Assembly: GCA_964020975.1 (NCBI GenBank)
Contig: OZ026619.1
Span: 86,802,206 to 86,866,205, forward strand
Direction: 5' to 3'
DNA: 64,000 nucleotides
Source of the DNA: Hermodice carunculata
Lineage: Eukaryota > Annelida > Polychaeta > Eunicida > Amphinomidae
The notes beneath the pieces are model-generated. The model had not been told where the DNA came from, ran no database searches, and saw only the letters and a list, made by a program, of their open reading frames with translations. Numbering within the stretch: position 1 is the stretch's first letter; the number at the start of each line of letters is the position of its first letter. Positions 1-62,645 of this stretch are shown one piece after another. The position numbers and the translations under genes are program-made.

Positions 1-1284
1 CACCTGTGATGTAAAAGTGTATTATGCTCATTTATTGTAATTGTGTATTGTGTTTTGTTACTTTTTTTAGTGCTAAATAAAATCAAATCTCCTTAGACGT
101 CTCTCCGGCCCTCCCAGAGCTTCCTCACACTTTTGTCTTTATTGTCGGGTGGAGAGTGCTTAAAAAAATCTACTTAAATACGTATACAAGGTAACTGCAC
201 ATTAGTCGCTCGCTGGAACGAGAGTTCCGGCATATTGGCAAACTTCGTTAGGCACTGGGTAATTTGCGGGTCTCCATTCTGCAGTTACAAAGTATATATA
301 CACAAAAATGGCTGGCCTATATGAGTCTATTTATCCCTCCATTATATTTAACAACAATAACTTAAAACAAACATTGTTTTCATGTGACAAATCAAACTCG
401 AACCATAAAATTAACTCAACCTACAGATTCAGACGTCACTCACGAAAGCATTCAATTTTTCTTTCCTCGTAGATTCCACAGTACACTCAGGACCAAAGTC
501 ACATGTTTAACTGTTGTGAATGGAACATTGTTCTATGTTTATCTTTGGAAAATCACAGATTTATCAAATGTATAGTTTGAATCCATTTAATGTGGAAAAT
601 GCAGCATTTACCACCTAGACAAGTAATTTATGGCAAATGTAGTTGCTAAAAAAAAGGGGGAAATGAAATGAAATGAAAAAACACCCCACCCCCCGTCCTA
701 TTTGCCAAACATTAATATTGGGCCTAGTGTTTCATCCAAGCTTACAAATTGATGTATAATTAATAAAATTAATTGTTTACAAGTTAAGGATTCACATTTT
801 GCTCCATTTCAAATCACATCTGTCGATCTCGGAAACTCTGAATCTTATATACATTATGATATAATCTGATACCTGCCATTGCCTATCTTGGCCATCAGAT
901 GGGCAAGTATTTAAATAAGTAAAAAGCAACACTAACAGTACATTCTTCTTGCATAGTGAAACTTATTTCCCTATTATTATTGCTATTTTTATCCCAAAAA
1001 ATGCTGCATAGGAACATACATACACATTCAGGGCTACCTTCCAAATACGCTGTCTCTCAATGATTCTCTTCTAAGAAAAAAGACTATTCAGGCATATGCA
1101 CACATTTTAAGGGTTATCCTTCTCATATCCTTGATGGTTCTTTTTGCCACGCATTACAAATGTATGTTGTAATACGTGTCCAGTACGCCCCCACGTGGAG
1201 GGGGACTCATATTGCACACCGTAATTCATATTAAAAAATTGCCAAAAAAAAGTTTAATTAGTTCTCGAAAATTCATTATTTTGC
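1..1284. other. Non-coding, AT-rich
   Basis: No credible exon. The first 90 bases end in GTGCTAAATAAAATC and could be the tail of a retroposon or a transcript whose body lies to the left, but this cannot be shown. Confidence 0.5.
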
Positions 1285-1710
1285 AAAAGCATAATCCAAG
1301 CGTACTGTTTGAATAAAAGCTAATAATTAATATTTCAATACAAGCATCACTGCAACGTAAACAAGACTACAACCGATCGAATGATCAGATGGAAGAAACC
1401 ACCATGCAAGTGCCCACTGTTTTTATGTCAGTTACACTCCATGGATACTAAAACATTAAAATCATCCAATTAATTTCTGTCTTTTAATGTATAATGAAAA
1501 TCAGCCACAAGTATAATGAGCGCTTGAAAATTTGGTAATTAAAAAAAAAACATGATCCACATGTGCTGTTCAATAGAAGCTAATAATTTGACTATTTCGA
1601 TACAAGCGTCACTGCAACATAAGCAAGAGTATCACAGGCTGGATGACCACAGTGAAGACAGTAGCATGCAAGTGCCACATACTATTTCAATGTCAGTTAC
1701 ACTCCTTGCG
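1285..1710 (+). repeat. Direct repeat, two copies of about 160 bp
   Basis: Bases 1288-1445 and 1549-1710 share a common order: CAT.ATCCA.G.G, GCTAATAATT, ATTTC.ATACAAGC.TCACTGCAAC, ATGCAAGTGCC and TGTCAGTTACACTCC. The period is about 261 bp. No coding potential. Confidence 0.7.
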
Positions 1711-1941
1711 CGATAAAAAAACAAAAAAACAAAAAAAACAAAACACACACACACACACAGCAAAAATAATCAATTACAGTGTATTGCAGTCGGCACGATT
1801 CAGTCAGATAATTAGCTAAGTAAATTAGGTTAAGGAGAATATTTCACCACTGAGAGCTGCTACAGTGGGCGAAGATGTGAACAAGAGCCACATGGGAGTA
1901 CAATACACAAAGATCCCGATACATTGTCGCTGGTGCATGTT

Positions 1942-3350
1942 TGTAACACTTCCGGGTTGTATACACCTGCATTTATTGGCCCGTTCAAAAACAGCAGATT
2001 TAATACCAGTGATAAATGTTTGGACCTGAATGTGTACCATTCGAGCATTTTAGCGAATTAACCTCTCCAGGGTCATTTCATATTCCGGACCCGTTTAACA
2101 ATAGAATTTGGCAAATTGTACTTAGTTTTGCAAGACCGCTGAATAGCCCGCACAGGCAGTGCGTTCAGCATGGCAGCCTCCAGCTATTGAGAGGTCGTTA
2201 CGTCACTATTTTGGGAGAAGTTGGATATGGTGCCTTGACTTTGCAAAATATGGAGGCGCGCTGCAGTTGATACTTTGCTTCTGAAAAGTTGCCAAATATT
2301 AATACTCGCTCCCAGATATATTTTTATGCAACAGGAATATTAAAGTACGGATACGAACAAGTGTATTGGATGCAAAAAGGGACCTGCCTTTCCTTTTGGT
2401 TTTCAATGTAATAGCAAATCACACTTCATCTAAATTATTAAGTTTGCAATTATTAGTAAAATATCAGTCAATAAGCTACATGGGTCATAAGCGTCATTTT
2501 CTTTGTTTTGAATTTTTTCTGACTTGTATTTGTCTGCAGATTCATATATTCTGCGAAATCTGTCACCTAGCGTACATTTTGGGTGGTCTCCTGAATTGCC
2601 GATTCAAATTTTATTAATTTTTATACTTGCTTCGAAACGGGTGATACCTTTCCGCATTGTAAAATCTCGAATTACTGAAAAACGCTTCCTCAACTCAAAT
2701 GTATTAAAAAGATCGGATTTTTCCGTAAATTCATCTCTCGACTGGCATGAAATTTCATGAGTGTTACCATTGTTTGTATACCAGTGATGGATTTAAGTCA
2801 TAAAATATAACAAAACGTATTTTGCACAGCAGAGTCTAGCCTGTTTTTATGGTCAAAGAATACGTAAATTTAAACAAAAGGTGGTAAATCGTAAACCAAG
2901 TGAAACTCGGAACCAATGACGTGTTGAACTTGCATAGCACACATATATAGCTTGATCTGTTAATCCACAACGTAGAAGTGCATGTCTATATCCATATGAA
3001 TGCATCATTTTGAGACAATCACCGGATTTTTTTTCGTCACACACTCAGACCCCAAGGTTTTCAGCAATAAAGTTTATCATGTTCAAGGAAAGCACATCTT
3101 GGACGTGCAGGACATAAGTTGTTGTAAATTAAACGAGCCTGATTAAAAATGAATGTAATTTGCCAAATTCTATTGTTAAATGGGTCCAGAATATGGAATG
3201 ACCCTGGAGAGGCTAATGCCCCGATAAATGCTCGAATGGTACACATGTTACAGGTCTAAACATATATCACTGGTATTAAACCTACTGGTTTTTGAACGGG
3301 ACAATAAATGCAGGTGTATACAACTAGGAAGTGTTGGAACAACACCAAAC
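1942..3350. repeat. Foldback element with about 190-bp inverted arms
   Basis: Bases 1946-2134 and the reverse complement of about 3150-3345 match over nearly their whole length. Shared landmarks are GTATACACCTGCATTTATTG, TACCATTCGAGCATTT, CTCTCCAGGGTCATT and CAATAGAATTTGGCAAATT. The interior of about 1 kb has no convincing gene. A further partial copy of the outer arm lies in tandem at 3357-3432. This is the form of a foldback or long-TIR non-autonomous DNA element; no transposase was seen. Confidence 0.8.
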
Positions 3351-3356
3351 GCATGC

Positions 3357-3432
3357 CACTGGTATTAAACCTAATAGTTTTTGAACGGGCTAGTAAATGC
3401 AGGCGTGTGAAACCAGGAAGTGTTAAAACAAC
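3357..3432 (+). repeat. Tandem partial copy of the foldback arm
   Basis: Repeats the segment 3268-3344 (CACTGGTATTAAACCTA, TTTTTGAACGGG, AAATGCAGG, AGGAAGTGTT) with several differences. Confidence 0.75.
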
Positions 3433-3889
3433 GCAAAAATTAACCGTTAAACTGTAACATTGAGTGTTAGGAAAGGTAAGTTTTAACAGGTAGAGTCTGG
3501 GCTGGTGATTTTTAAGTGTTAAATTCTAATCAACGCATCTGTTGCTGGTTCTATGCCAGCATACGTTAGCATTCAACGCTGGGTGTCAAATCTAACATTT
3601 TTGTTTATAAGTGTGTTATTAAATGCTTTGATTTTTAGCTTGTAACAGCAGATCCATGGAGGATGAGTTAAAAGAGAAAAATCATTGTTTGTCAAAAGAT
3701 ATTTTAACATTGCAGTATTTCATTTGAACTATTTAGTTTTGAATATAATATCTCAACATGCATCTGTAGAATACATTTTTATATCCTATAACTGTGAATG
3801 ATTAAACAATACAACATGGTCTATATAACGTAAAAATACAAGGAAAAGTGCCATTGCTATGCTGTGGGATCATATAGATAGAGGCATCT

Positions 3890-3918
3890 ATTTGTCTATT
3901 TATCTTTCTATCTATCTA

Positions 3919-3972
<54 letters not shown>

Positions 3973-4160
3973 CATACATACATATCAGTGTTTTCATTAG
4001 ATTTTTTACAGAGTGGCGGAGAGGGGAATTCAGGGGACAAGAACAGATTTTTACAATTTTTATGTATAAATAAACAAGACTAGCGACCCTGTAAATTTTT
4101 CTTAGAAGTATTTTAGCTTTGGGAAAGGTAATATACCCCCATATGGGGTTAACGGAAATA

Positions 4161-4226
<66 letters not shown>
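3890..4226. repeat. Two (TA)n microsatellites, the first with (CTAT)n/(CATA)n flanks
   Basis: Runs at 3903-3985 and 4163-4226, separated by about 180 bp of unique sequence. Non-coding. Confidence 0.97.
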
Positions 4227-4230
<4 letters not shown>

Positions 4231-5321
4231 TGGTAGTTCCACAGTATTTACAGACTTTCTCGATCCAATTGTTGGGCGGAGCCATTTCAGAGCTGGAGAC
4301 ACCAGGAACACTTAATACACATGTAGTTCCACACATTGATGCTCTCTGGGGGGAAATGTAAACTGTTTCAAATACATGTAGGTTGGTTGGCCGCAAGAGG
4401 GATTTATATAAGGCTTTGCCTTCTTTCCCAATTGCATGCAATTATTGCTTTCGTATAATCTATATAAATTTTACAAATGAAATATGTTCAAACCAAATAG
4501 GTTGGTAATATTCCACTGTTGCGAACTGATGAGCATTTGGACGCGTCGTACTTGCAACGTTCGGATCCCGGAGTCGTGTAAAAAATAAAACATGACGAGT
4601 CTGGCCTCATCCCTACGTCACTCCAGAGTTTTTTTAACTAAGTCTAGTGGCATGTCGGATGGACTACTTAGGTTGCGATAAAGATTACAGGCAAGGCTGA
4701 CAGCTCTCTTTCAGAAATCAGACCATCATAATTTAGGTTATGGCTGTTCAAAGTGTCACAACTGTGTTTATACAAGTCATGGAAACCACCATCTTATCAG
4801 AATGTCTACCCCATCAAGCACCAGTGATGTCATATCTGGTTCACAAAGCTGGTTTTGATATTTCGAGAAATAATACTTCGTGGCCTCTAATGGCAGCTAA
4901 CATTGACAAATAACTTTTCTATTGAAAACCATGCAATGAATAGAATAACTTTTAAAATGTATTACTTTGCCTGATTTAGAGTATGGTACTTTGGATGGGA
5001 GCCTCATATATCATCACCACTGAGTGCTGCACCATGGGTTTGATCTTTGGCCAAAGTGGCAACCTCCATGACTTGCTTTGGAATCACAGACGTAAAATTT
5101 TGGACAGGCATAACTTTTGTTCTCACAGTATGATTTCCACAAAATGGACATGACCATCGTTCAATTTTCATTGTGTTTTCCATGAGATAAAGTTTTTGTT
5201 GTTCTTGTGATATTTGACTTTGAAAATACAAGGATTTACTTATGGTCATTCTACTAATTGTTCCTGAACAATATTTGATGTGAGTGCTCGACTTTCAAGA
5301 GTGAGAAGTTGAAATCCACAA

Positions 5322-5525
5322 GGTGAATTTAGCTCAGTTGGCGTAGCATTCGGCTTTAGGGAGGGAGGTCGCCGGTTCGATTCCCGCACTTGGCTCAGTG
5401 TTCTCTGATTTGGGCTGCTTTCTCTTCCAGTCAATGCCTCACAACTGATGCATCAAAGGCCGTGGTATTTGGTGCCTTGTCTGTGAGGCAGTGCACATAA
5501 AAGACTGAAGTAAGGATTAACTACC
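5322..5525 (+). mobile_element. tRNA-derived SINE
   Basis: A polymerase III A box (TAGCTCAGTTGG, 5330-5341) and B box (GGTTCGATTCC, 5374-5384) stand 33 bases apart, as in a tRNA. The acceptor and anticodon stems do not pair, so it is not a tRNA gene. The following 130 bases (AAGGCCGTGGTATTTGGTGC, then GTGCACATAAAAGA) resemble the tails of SINEs widespread in marine invertebrates. Confidence 0.75.
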
Positions 5526-6924
5526 ACGTATATTTGATTTACATGTCACCCATGGTTATTGTTAATCTGATGTTTATACGTGATTACCTGAATGAGAAAA
5601 CTGTCAGTCTTATGTTCCAATGGAATATTTATCTGCTGCTTTTATAACTATTTTGTTAATGTTGGTCGCAAGGCTTCAAATCAGAATATGCCATGGAGAG
5701 TTTCTGACATGGTTTTGAAACTCTTTTTGTGCAAAACTGTCCAAAAAACAGAAATTCCTGGCATCTTTTTGTTCTATTTGAGAAATTCTCCTAAATGCAA
5801 GAAATCTCTGGCATCTGTTTGAAATTCTACCATAATACTGTGAAAAAAATCAGAATTTTATTGAACAAGTAAAAAGTTTCCTCGCCATTTGGAAAGACAT
5901 GCCAAATATGACAGTACGTTTTATAAAGATGCATGTTTATTTCAAATTTAACTCACAATGTTTGATTTGTATCCAGATTGGAAGTGTTTGGATAACGTCA
6001 TTTGAAAAATATATACATGTACTTCTAAAATGTTTTTATTTATAAGTTTCAATCTCCGGACTTTCTAGGGTACCTGTTATCAAAAATATTTTGGTGTCTG
6101 TCCCGCTGTTAACACGGAAAGGTGCGGTGTTACCATTTTTCATAACAGTTAGCCGTAATGAAATTGCCGATTCGGGTAAAATTTAATAACGTGTTTTAAC
6201 ACTTATTAGTTGCGCACGGTGTTCATTGTTCGAAAAATCTTGCGTGGAATAGCTTTGCACTCTGACGGTTAGTTGTCTAAAAACCGGTATGGTGGCTCAA
6301 TTACAGCGAGTCGATTACAATCTTCTTATTTCAGTCTTAACCACATCAATACGACGCATAACAACTGCTGTCAAGTGAATTGAACAGATAAGATGTTAAA
6401 GGATTGAATTCCAGCTTTGTGGAAGGATGACAGTTAATTGGTGGATATATCCACTTGGTAGTTGCAGTAACTCTTAGCCGTACGTGCAAGCAATCTGACC
6501 ACAACACATTTCCCTGTATACAGAATCTTTAATCGCCTTGCCAACTGCAGGTCCGGATGCACCCTGTGTTCGATTGTCAGGAAATACATACGTTTAATTC
6601 TAGCTTGAGTAATCGTTGAAGTCGATCGATCCTGATAAACACACAAATCTCAGTGATCGGATATTCTTCATATATATTTTACTGTTATTGCTGCTAAATA
6701 AATCACATTGTTGTAAATGGCTTAGTTTATCAGCTGTTGCAATTTAATATATTTTCCTTCGAACCAATGGAGAGGATTTGCGATGTCGTCTGCTGGTAGC
6801 TTAAATTGTTGTCCGCTTCATTGGGTCTCTATGTTTTCTGACAAACAAAAAGGTCGCAGGAAAATTGTTAGGCGAGACATCTGAAACTCTTTCAGTTCCC
6901 ATAGTTCCAGGTGAAGGTGGGTGA

Positions 6925-6926
<2 letters not shown>

Positions 6927-6993
<67 letters not shown>

Positions 6994-7012
6994 GTGTGTG
7001 TGTGTGTGTGTA
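6927..7012. repeat. (GT)n microsatellite
   Basis: About 85 bp of near-perfect GT. The open frame of repeated His-Thr across it on the minus strand is an artefact of the repeat. Confidence 0.98.
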
Positions 7013-7527
7013 AGTGGGTTTTTACACCATACGGGTTAATCTGTATTTCCACATGTCACAATTAACTAAAACGATAGAAATAACACCAGCTTTGGAATAT
7101 GTCATCAAGCAATTTTCTTAAGTAGAACACAGGGTTGATTTTTGTGGAAAAAAATAAAATAAACAAACAAACACACAAAGGTGAAACTGCCGGAAGAATA
7201 ATTTAAACAAGAAAAAGCATGCAAGATGTTCTAAAACATCGACGGAAACCATGCTTTAATATTTGCGTGTAATTTCGACGTTTGTGCACTGCAAGTGATA
7301 TCCCAAGGTAAATATACACGGCTGAACCCTACCTGTTCTGAAATAAGCGGCTCTGAGGAGAAATCAATACAATATATTTGAAGATGCCAGGCAGTGATCT
7401 TGCGATCGAAAGCATGATCACAAGAATTCAGTTTGCTGACAGAAGCAACATAGTCTACATCTTAGTTACGAACTAATAGCCTTTTAATCAGACGCGGTTG
7501 GTGAATAAGCTGTCAAATGAACTGATA

Positions 7528-48959
<41,432 letters not shown>

Positions 48960-49378
48960 AATACTTTCATGAAAACATGTTTCCTAGTTTGCAGTATGGT
49001 GTGCAGTTACTGATATTTAAGCATGTAACATTAGATAAAGTATCGATAGTGGATTGACTGGTACGTAACTTTTCTAATTTATAATGAAACATGATATTTA
49101 TATATGACACATTGTGATTAGTAGTCTTCATCAACATCAAAAGCATATGTCAAGCACGCAGAAGTGAATGTTTTTAGCATTACAATGGATAGCATGTCTA
49201 AAGTTCTGAGAAAAGCAATGATAATTTGGTTAGTTTCAGAAAATCAGAAAAAGGCTGCAAAAGTTGCCTTTTCATGGAAGACTAAGGGTTTACTCCAATT
49301 TATCTTGTTCATCTTCAGGGCACAAATGTGTTTTGTGTCGATGTCATGACTTCAATAATCCTAGATTGCAATACATAA

Positions 49379-49384
49379 AATAAA
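49379..49384 (+). terminator. Candidate polyadenylation signal of the GPCR gene
   Basis: AATAAA occurs 420 bp after the GPCR stop codon, followed by a T/GT-rich stretch from about 49417. This would give a 3' UTR of about 0.44 kb. Position and context fit, but there is no transcript evidence. Confidence 0.5.
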
Positions 49385-49841
49385 CATAATATTCCTTTGA
49401 AGAATGCTATACCTGTTTTTTGTTTTTTTTTGTTTGTTTGTTTGTTTCCTGTGTGCATGATAATGTGAGTCGGACAAGACAACTTTATAGAGTGATGGAG
49501 GGAAAAGCTGTTTAAACCATACGAATTATGGAAAAATGGTTGAATATCCCGGAAAATCAAGAATTTTGAAGTGACCAATCCTGTGGATATCCTGATAGAG
49601 GAAACAATTTACTTGACTCCAGAAACCATAGCTGAAACAATGTGACTGAACAGTCTTGGGTATCATATTGGTTAAAGTATAGAATACACAAAGACAGTTT
49701 ACTACTAAATGTACTGTTTACAACATTATTCTAGAACAGCCTTAGATTGAGCTTAACTCTCTGTTGACACTGACAAGAATTTGTACATTTTCTGCATGCT
49801 ACAATATGTCGTATGCACATTAATTTCCCACTGCAAAGCAC

Positions 49842-50155
49842 GGGTTTCACACCTGGCCATCACAGGGATGTGCAGGTCACATCGCTGTCACAGACAGGGC
49901 CACATGTTTATTTCTCACAAAATTAACATTTTGTTGAGAAATTTAAGTTCACAAATGCCAAACTGGTATTCATTTAGAACTTCCCAAGCTATATATCAAG
50001 AAAAATTTTCATCTGCCTTTAATAAGTATTCTTTGTTTCCAAAATATTAGTAATATCCCGCTTGTCCCCACAGATATCGACCCTTATCTCGCCATATCCC
50101 GCCAAGCAAGACTAGGCAATCAGGTATGCAGTTCTGGTGGGAAATTAATATGCAT
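49842..50155 (+). repeat. Dispersed repeat R2, copy 2
   Basis: Partner of 36466-36762, in opposite orientation 13 kb away, just past the GPCR 3' end. Moderately diverged, about 300 bp; no transposase or polymerase III boxes seen. Confidence 0.85.
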
Positions 50156-50279
50156 ATCTCTTATTGCTACCAGGTAAACAATGAACAAAATCAACTTAAT
50201 CGCATAATAATAAAAACACATTCATCTGGCAGCGCTTTGTGGAAAAATAATTCCATCACACAATGTTGAAAACACTGTC

Positions 50280-50510
50280 AAATTTTTATTTTTACCTAAT
50301 TCAGCTCAAATATTTGCCAAAGTGCACTTGGTTGTAAATAGTCAGCTGCTTCAATATTTTTACTTACATTTGTTTCATGTAACCAGGAAATATTTTCTCT
50401 GATAAAACAAAATCTACCAAGATGGCACTTCCTGGGTCAATAGCTTTCCTTTGTACATAGTAAAAAGTTAACTCTTATTCTTCCCAGGAAAGGGTTAACA
50501 TTGTGACCTA
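50280..50510. repeat. Hairpin family H1 copy (diverged)
   Basis: Contains GGGTCAATAGCTTTCCTTTG and a returning CCAGGAAAGGGTTAAC, with the shared upstream block near 50330-50420. It lies past the GPCR polyadenylation signal. Confidence 0.55.
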
Positions 50511-53500
50511 TCTGTATCATTAAGCATATGCATCAATTCAGCTCACAACAGTTTGAGCATTATCTTTAATTTCATTTTACATATTTACCCATGTATTTCA
50601 GATTAAATCCTTTCCTAGTTAGAACAAGGCTAAATAAACAACTTATCCTGCCCTGGTTTGGGTGCTAATTTAAGTATTCAAAATGTACCAAGGAAAGTTA
50701 TTGACCAGAGACATCACAGGCTTGTGACAGCCACTGATCTTGCAATTTTTAAAACAGAGCCCAGTAATTGTGAACACTGCATCTGCAGCAGGCACATGAG
50801 CAAAGTTTAGTCTTGTCCCATACACATACCATATGCATACAATGGCTATTCTATTACTTTATTACAGTCAAGAGGAATACTGGATTTCGATATGAGGAGG
50901 GTCATCATGTTGGACACTAGGGTTGGGTATCGTTACTAATTTCTGTATCACGATACTTTTCGATACAGAGCCATGTGTCACAATATGTATCACAATATAT
51001 CATGAGAGTCAAGCTGGGGGGGGGGCACAATTTTATATGGCTACATCACTTCTGACCCAGATATGTGACCTAGTGACCTACTTTTGTTACATGCCATACC
51101 CTTAGGTTAAGTTAAAACTCCGTTTATATCATGAAAGGATGACACGTATGATTAAAAACAGAGGACAAACAAATGTATTGCAGTTTTACATGATTGTATC
51201 ACTATGACCCAGATACTTGACCTATTTGTTAAATGACATTGGTGGATATATTTCATTTTCATGAAACTAAGTTAAAGACGAAAGGAACTGTAACCCAGAC
51301 ATATGAAAAGGATATGCCACTATGACCTACTTTTTGTGCATAACACACCCTTGTCTCCACATACAGGTGTGTAAAGTTTCACGAATCTTAAGTTTAAATA
51401 TGATGTCACAGTAACTTAGATACTTAACCTAATAATGACCTAGTTTTTGTGCGTGACTTACCCTTGTCTCCAGATGCAAAGGTGTGCCAAGTTTCAAGAT
51501 TCTAAGTCAAATGAGAATAGTTATAGTCCACAGACAGGAGTGTAACAGATGGACAGAAAAAAATTACTCTTATGCTCTTCCTCCATTGTCAGGAGGGGGG
51601 TATAAGCAATAATATGGGATGGAAATACTTTTGCAAGCCTGCATATGTGTTGGTCAAGTAACCCAGAAGAACAAATTTCCAACATTTTTTTAGGATCAGG
51701 AGTTGTCGAAGTCGGAGTCTGCACTCACTGGGTCTTGCACACTAATTAGGTTACTGGGTAAATGTCGACCCCCATTGTAGTGCAAACCCTGGTACGTATC
51801 TAGGAACTCATTTCCACATTTTGAGAATTATGAAGTTGAACTCTCTTGCTTCGTGTCGGATATTCCAATACATGGATTAATAATGTTACACAAATCATGT
51901 ACATACAATGATTAAAGAAGAGATTAATGGGGTTTCCTCACCTATCTGAGACATACTTTGTCTCTGTTTGCCAATCTTCTTAAAAAATAAAGCATTTCTG
52001 ATTCTAAAATTGTCAGGGCACTAACTTCTTCTGAAAGAAATAGCACATTCTCTTTTTTCTTTAGAACCACACCCTCTTCACCTGAATGAATGAAGACCTA
52101 TAAGCATAACTTTATGGTCAGAGTTTTCATAAAAGACAAACACATATAGATCTTATTGATAAATGATTTATTGGTCATTTGTGGAAAATGTCGCATGCAA
52201 TGTACTGTATAAAATAATGATCTATGTGGTATACATGATGTCATAAATTAAATGTGCCCATCCCTGTTTGATGTTTATAAGTGGAACTTGTGGACACTCA
52301 AAAGTTTCGTCAGTCACATGGATTCATTTCTGTTCTGGGTGCTTCCTACACAGTTGAGCAAAACAATACGTCTTCCACAGTCACCTTAATTAGCACACAC
52401 ATATATAGATCCAGTTTTATGAATGTAGTATCTCTCTCTGTCTCTTTAGCAAGCTTTCTTTCCATTGTGGCACTTGAACTACTGCCTAAAGAGACACTGG
52501 ATTTTCCCATTTCACAATATTTTTTTATTTTTTTTATTTTTTTTTTTTGCTACATGTTTTGATTTTCATGCTTTTTACATACAATTTAAGAGAGTTTATA
52601 TAATAAAATTCAATTAGTTCTTTTTCCAACATTAATGGCTTTGGTATATTTATATGTATTTTATAATTTAATTCTTGATAATACTTAAATTTTGCCAGTC
52701 ATTGAAATTGTTATGATTGTTTTATAGCAATTACTTGGACTAGAAGAGCATATTAAGCATGAAAAAAAAAAAATAAACAACAACAAATCATACCTGTTAA
52801 GGCATACAGAAACAAAACATGCTACGTAGTAAGTATGTAATATATAAAATACAAAAGGTACTGTTTCACAGCAGTATAAAAAGGTACAGTATTAACAAAC
52901 ATGCAGTGGGCAATGTGCCCACTCGACTCACTAATCAGCATTGCAGTATCTACTCTTAACAAAAGCACATCTACATTCTGTCTACAGCATCGATTCTAGT
53001 GTAAAATTCTAGCCAATTTGAATATATTTTTGTCCCTTTCGAACGAATCCCAAGAATTACATTGAATAAGTTACACTACAAAATAATATGCCTGAAGCCT
53101 CAGTTTAAGTCTAAGTGTCACTTTTCACATGTCAACCGATTGGCAGCCTGAGCTGGTCGTGAAGTGGGATAATTTATCTTAACATACCCCAGGGTTGTCC
53201 CATATCCACTGTCCTACACACTGATTTCTCTCAAACATGAGATAAGTCAAAGTCTTCCATGGAGAAATCACGTATTTTGGCAATTTGTGACTGCACCCCT
53301 GTTAAGTTCATATTTCTATCGGCGTATCATTCTTATGTGTTTATTTCTTTTTCACAGGTACATGTGTATTGTAAGTACATTAAGTATTCATTGTCACAAT
53401 CTGGTAGCCTTTACATGCACAAATTACAGCTTGGAAGCACATATAAATATATATATATGTGTGAGTGATATATATGTATGTATGTACGTGCATTTTGTTT

Positions 53501-54596
53501 GTGTGTGTGTGTTCGTGCTTCCAAGTTCAAGTGTAAGGGGACTGTGTGGGGTGAGTGCACAATACTTTCCACAAGAAGAAATTTGAATGACAGAAGAAAA
53601 GTGTGATTTACAAACAGGTAGATGACTACATGAGTATGCGCTTCATGACAATTTGCACACTGAGAAATTTGAAAAGTTACCACTTCTCACAGGAACCTGT
53701 GGACATCTGAGCTGCACAATTTCTGAAGGACTTTGCTTTCCAAAACATTTTTATTCATCAAACAGGTTTTACACAATTGAAAAGGCCCGTTTTCCTTCCA
53801 TAATTTGACAAAAGAAGTTTTAAAAACATTTTTTTTTACATAGGGTGAACTTGCATAATATTTTCCAGCTTTCTTTCTTTACATTGGAACAGAAGTGTGT
53901 TTAGTCCTCCATACTTTTTTCAAATTTATGACACCTAAGTTTGTCCAAAATACACATCCTTTTCAAAGGTCATTCAAAATACTTTTACGGGTGATGTATA
54001 TCTATTTACTTTACATTCACATCTTCCTTTTGCTTAGGTAAATCTCGATTCTGTTGCCAGGTGGCAGCACCTGTATACCTCTGTGCAAGAGGTAGGATTC
54101 CCATGCGCATTCAATAATGTTTGCAGACACATGTATATTAATTGCACATGTAAAAGAGCCAAAAAATACTGACAGAGTACCTGATGCAATGAAACATATA
54201 TGTAAATGTATTACAGACATACCATTTTGGAACTTTTTTCACTCTTACTTTGAGATTATAAAACCTCTCAATATGAACACATAACATACTGGAATGGCTG
54301 CCAAGCACATGGCTTGACCAGAGATGGAAGTTAAGGCGCATCCTAGTGTCTTGTGCCAGTACTTTTCCTGTCACGACAATAAAAAAATTTAAGGCCCATA
54401 AGAACTGAGCTCGTGACTTGTCCAAAACTGTGCAAAAGGTTTTCAGACCAGCAGCAAAACATCCTTCATGTCAAGCCTGTTAGCCCATGAAGTTCGCTAT
54501 GGCTTCTACAAAGAATTTTTCATGGGATGGGAGAGGTTTTTTTTTTTTTTTTTTGCCACCAGAATTATTCCTGATGTGAATATTAAGCGCACGCGT
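50511..54596. other. Space between the convergent GPCR and septin 3' ends
   Basis: Tandem array at 51020-51600, a T-rich run near 52519-52548 and unique AT-rich sequence. The right part (from about 53750) probably contains the septin 3' UTR. No additional gene seen. Confidence 0.55.
51020..51600 (+). repeat. Diverged tandem array with units of about 110-130 bp
   Basis: Recurring blocks include GACCCAGATA, TGACCTA(C/G)TTTTTGTGC, ACCCTTGTCTCCA.AT, AAGTTTCA.GA and TCTAAGT. About four diverged units. Similar TGACCTAG-rich repeats are familiar in mollusc and other invertebrate genomes. It ends near CAGATGGACAG. Confidence 0.65.

Positions 54597-62645
<8,049 letters not shown>

Larger units (their letters stand above)
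3433..7527. other. Non-coding apart from the SINE and microsatellites
   Basis: Holds the (TA)n tracts, the SINE at 5322-5525 and a (GT)n run. A minus-strand frame at 5249-5004 contains one CPFC motif (81 codons) but no splice context or family I recognise. The promoter of the GPCR would lie in the right part if exon 1 is correct; I see no clear TATA box. Confidence 0.5.

Noticed and set aside
1825-2270. Small frames on both strands as a gene
   Set aside because: They coincide with the arm of the foldback element and show no domain.
5004-5249. 81-codon minus-strand frame with a CPFC motif
   Set aside because: A single half zinc-finger motif, no splice context and no recognised family. Left as unexplained non-coding.
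5322-5394. A complete-looking tRNA gene with A and B boxes
   Set aside because: The acceptor stem and anticodon arm do not pair and a SINE-like body follows, so it is a tRNA-derived SINE head.
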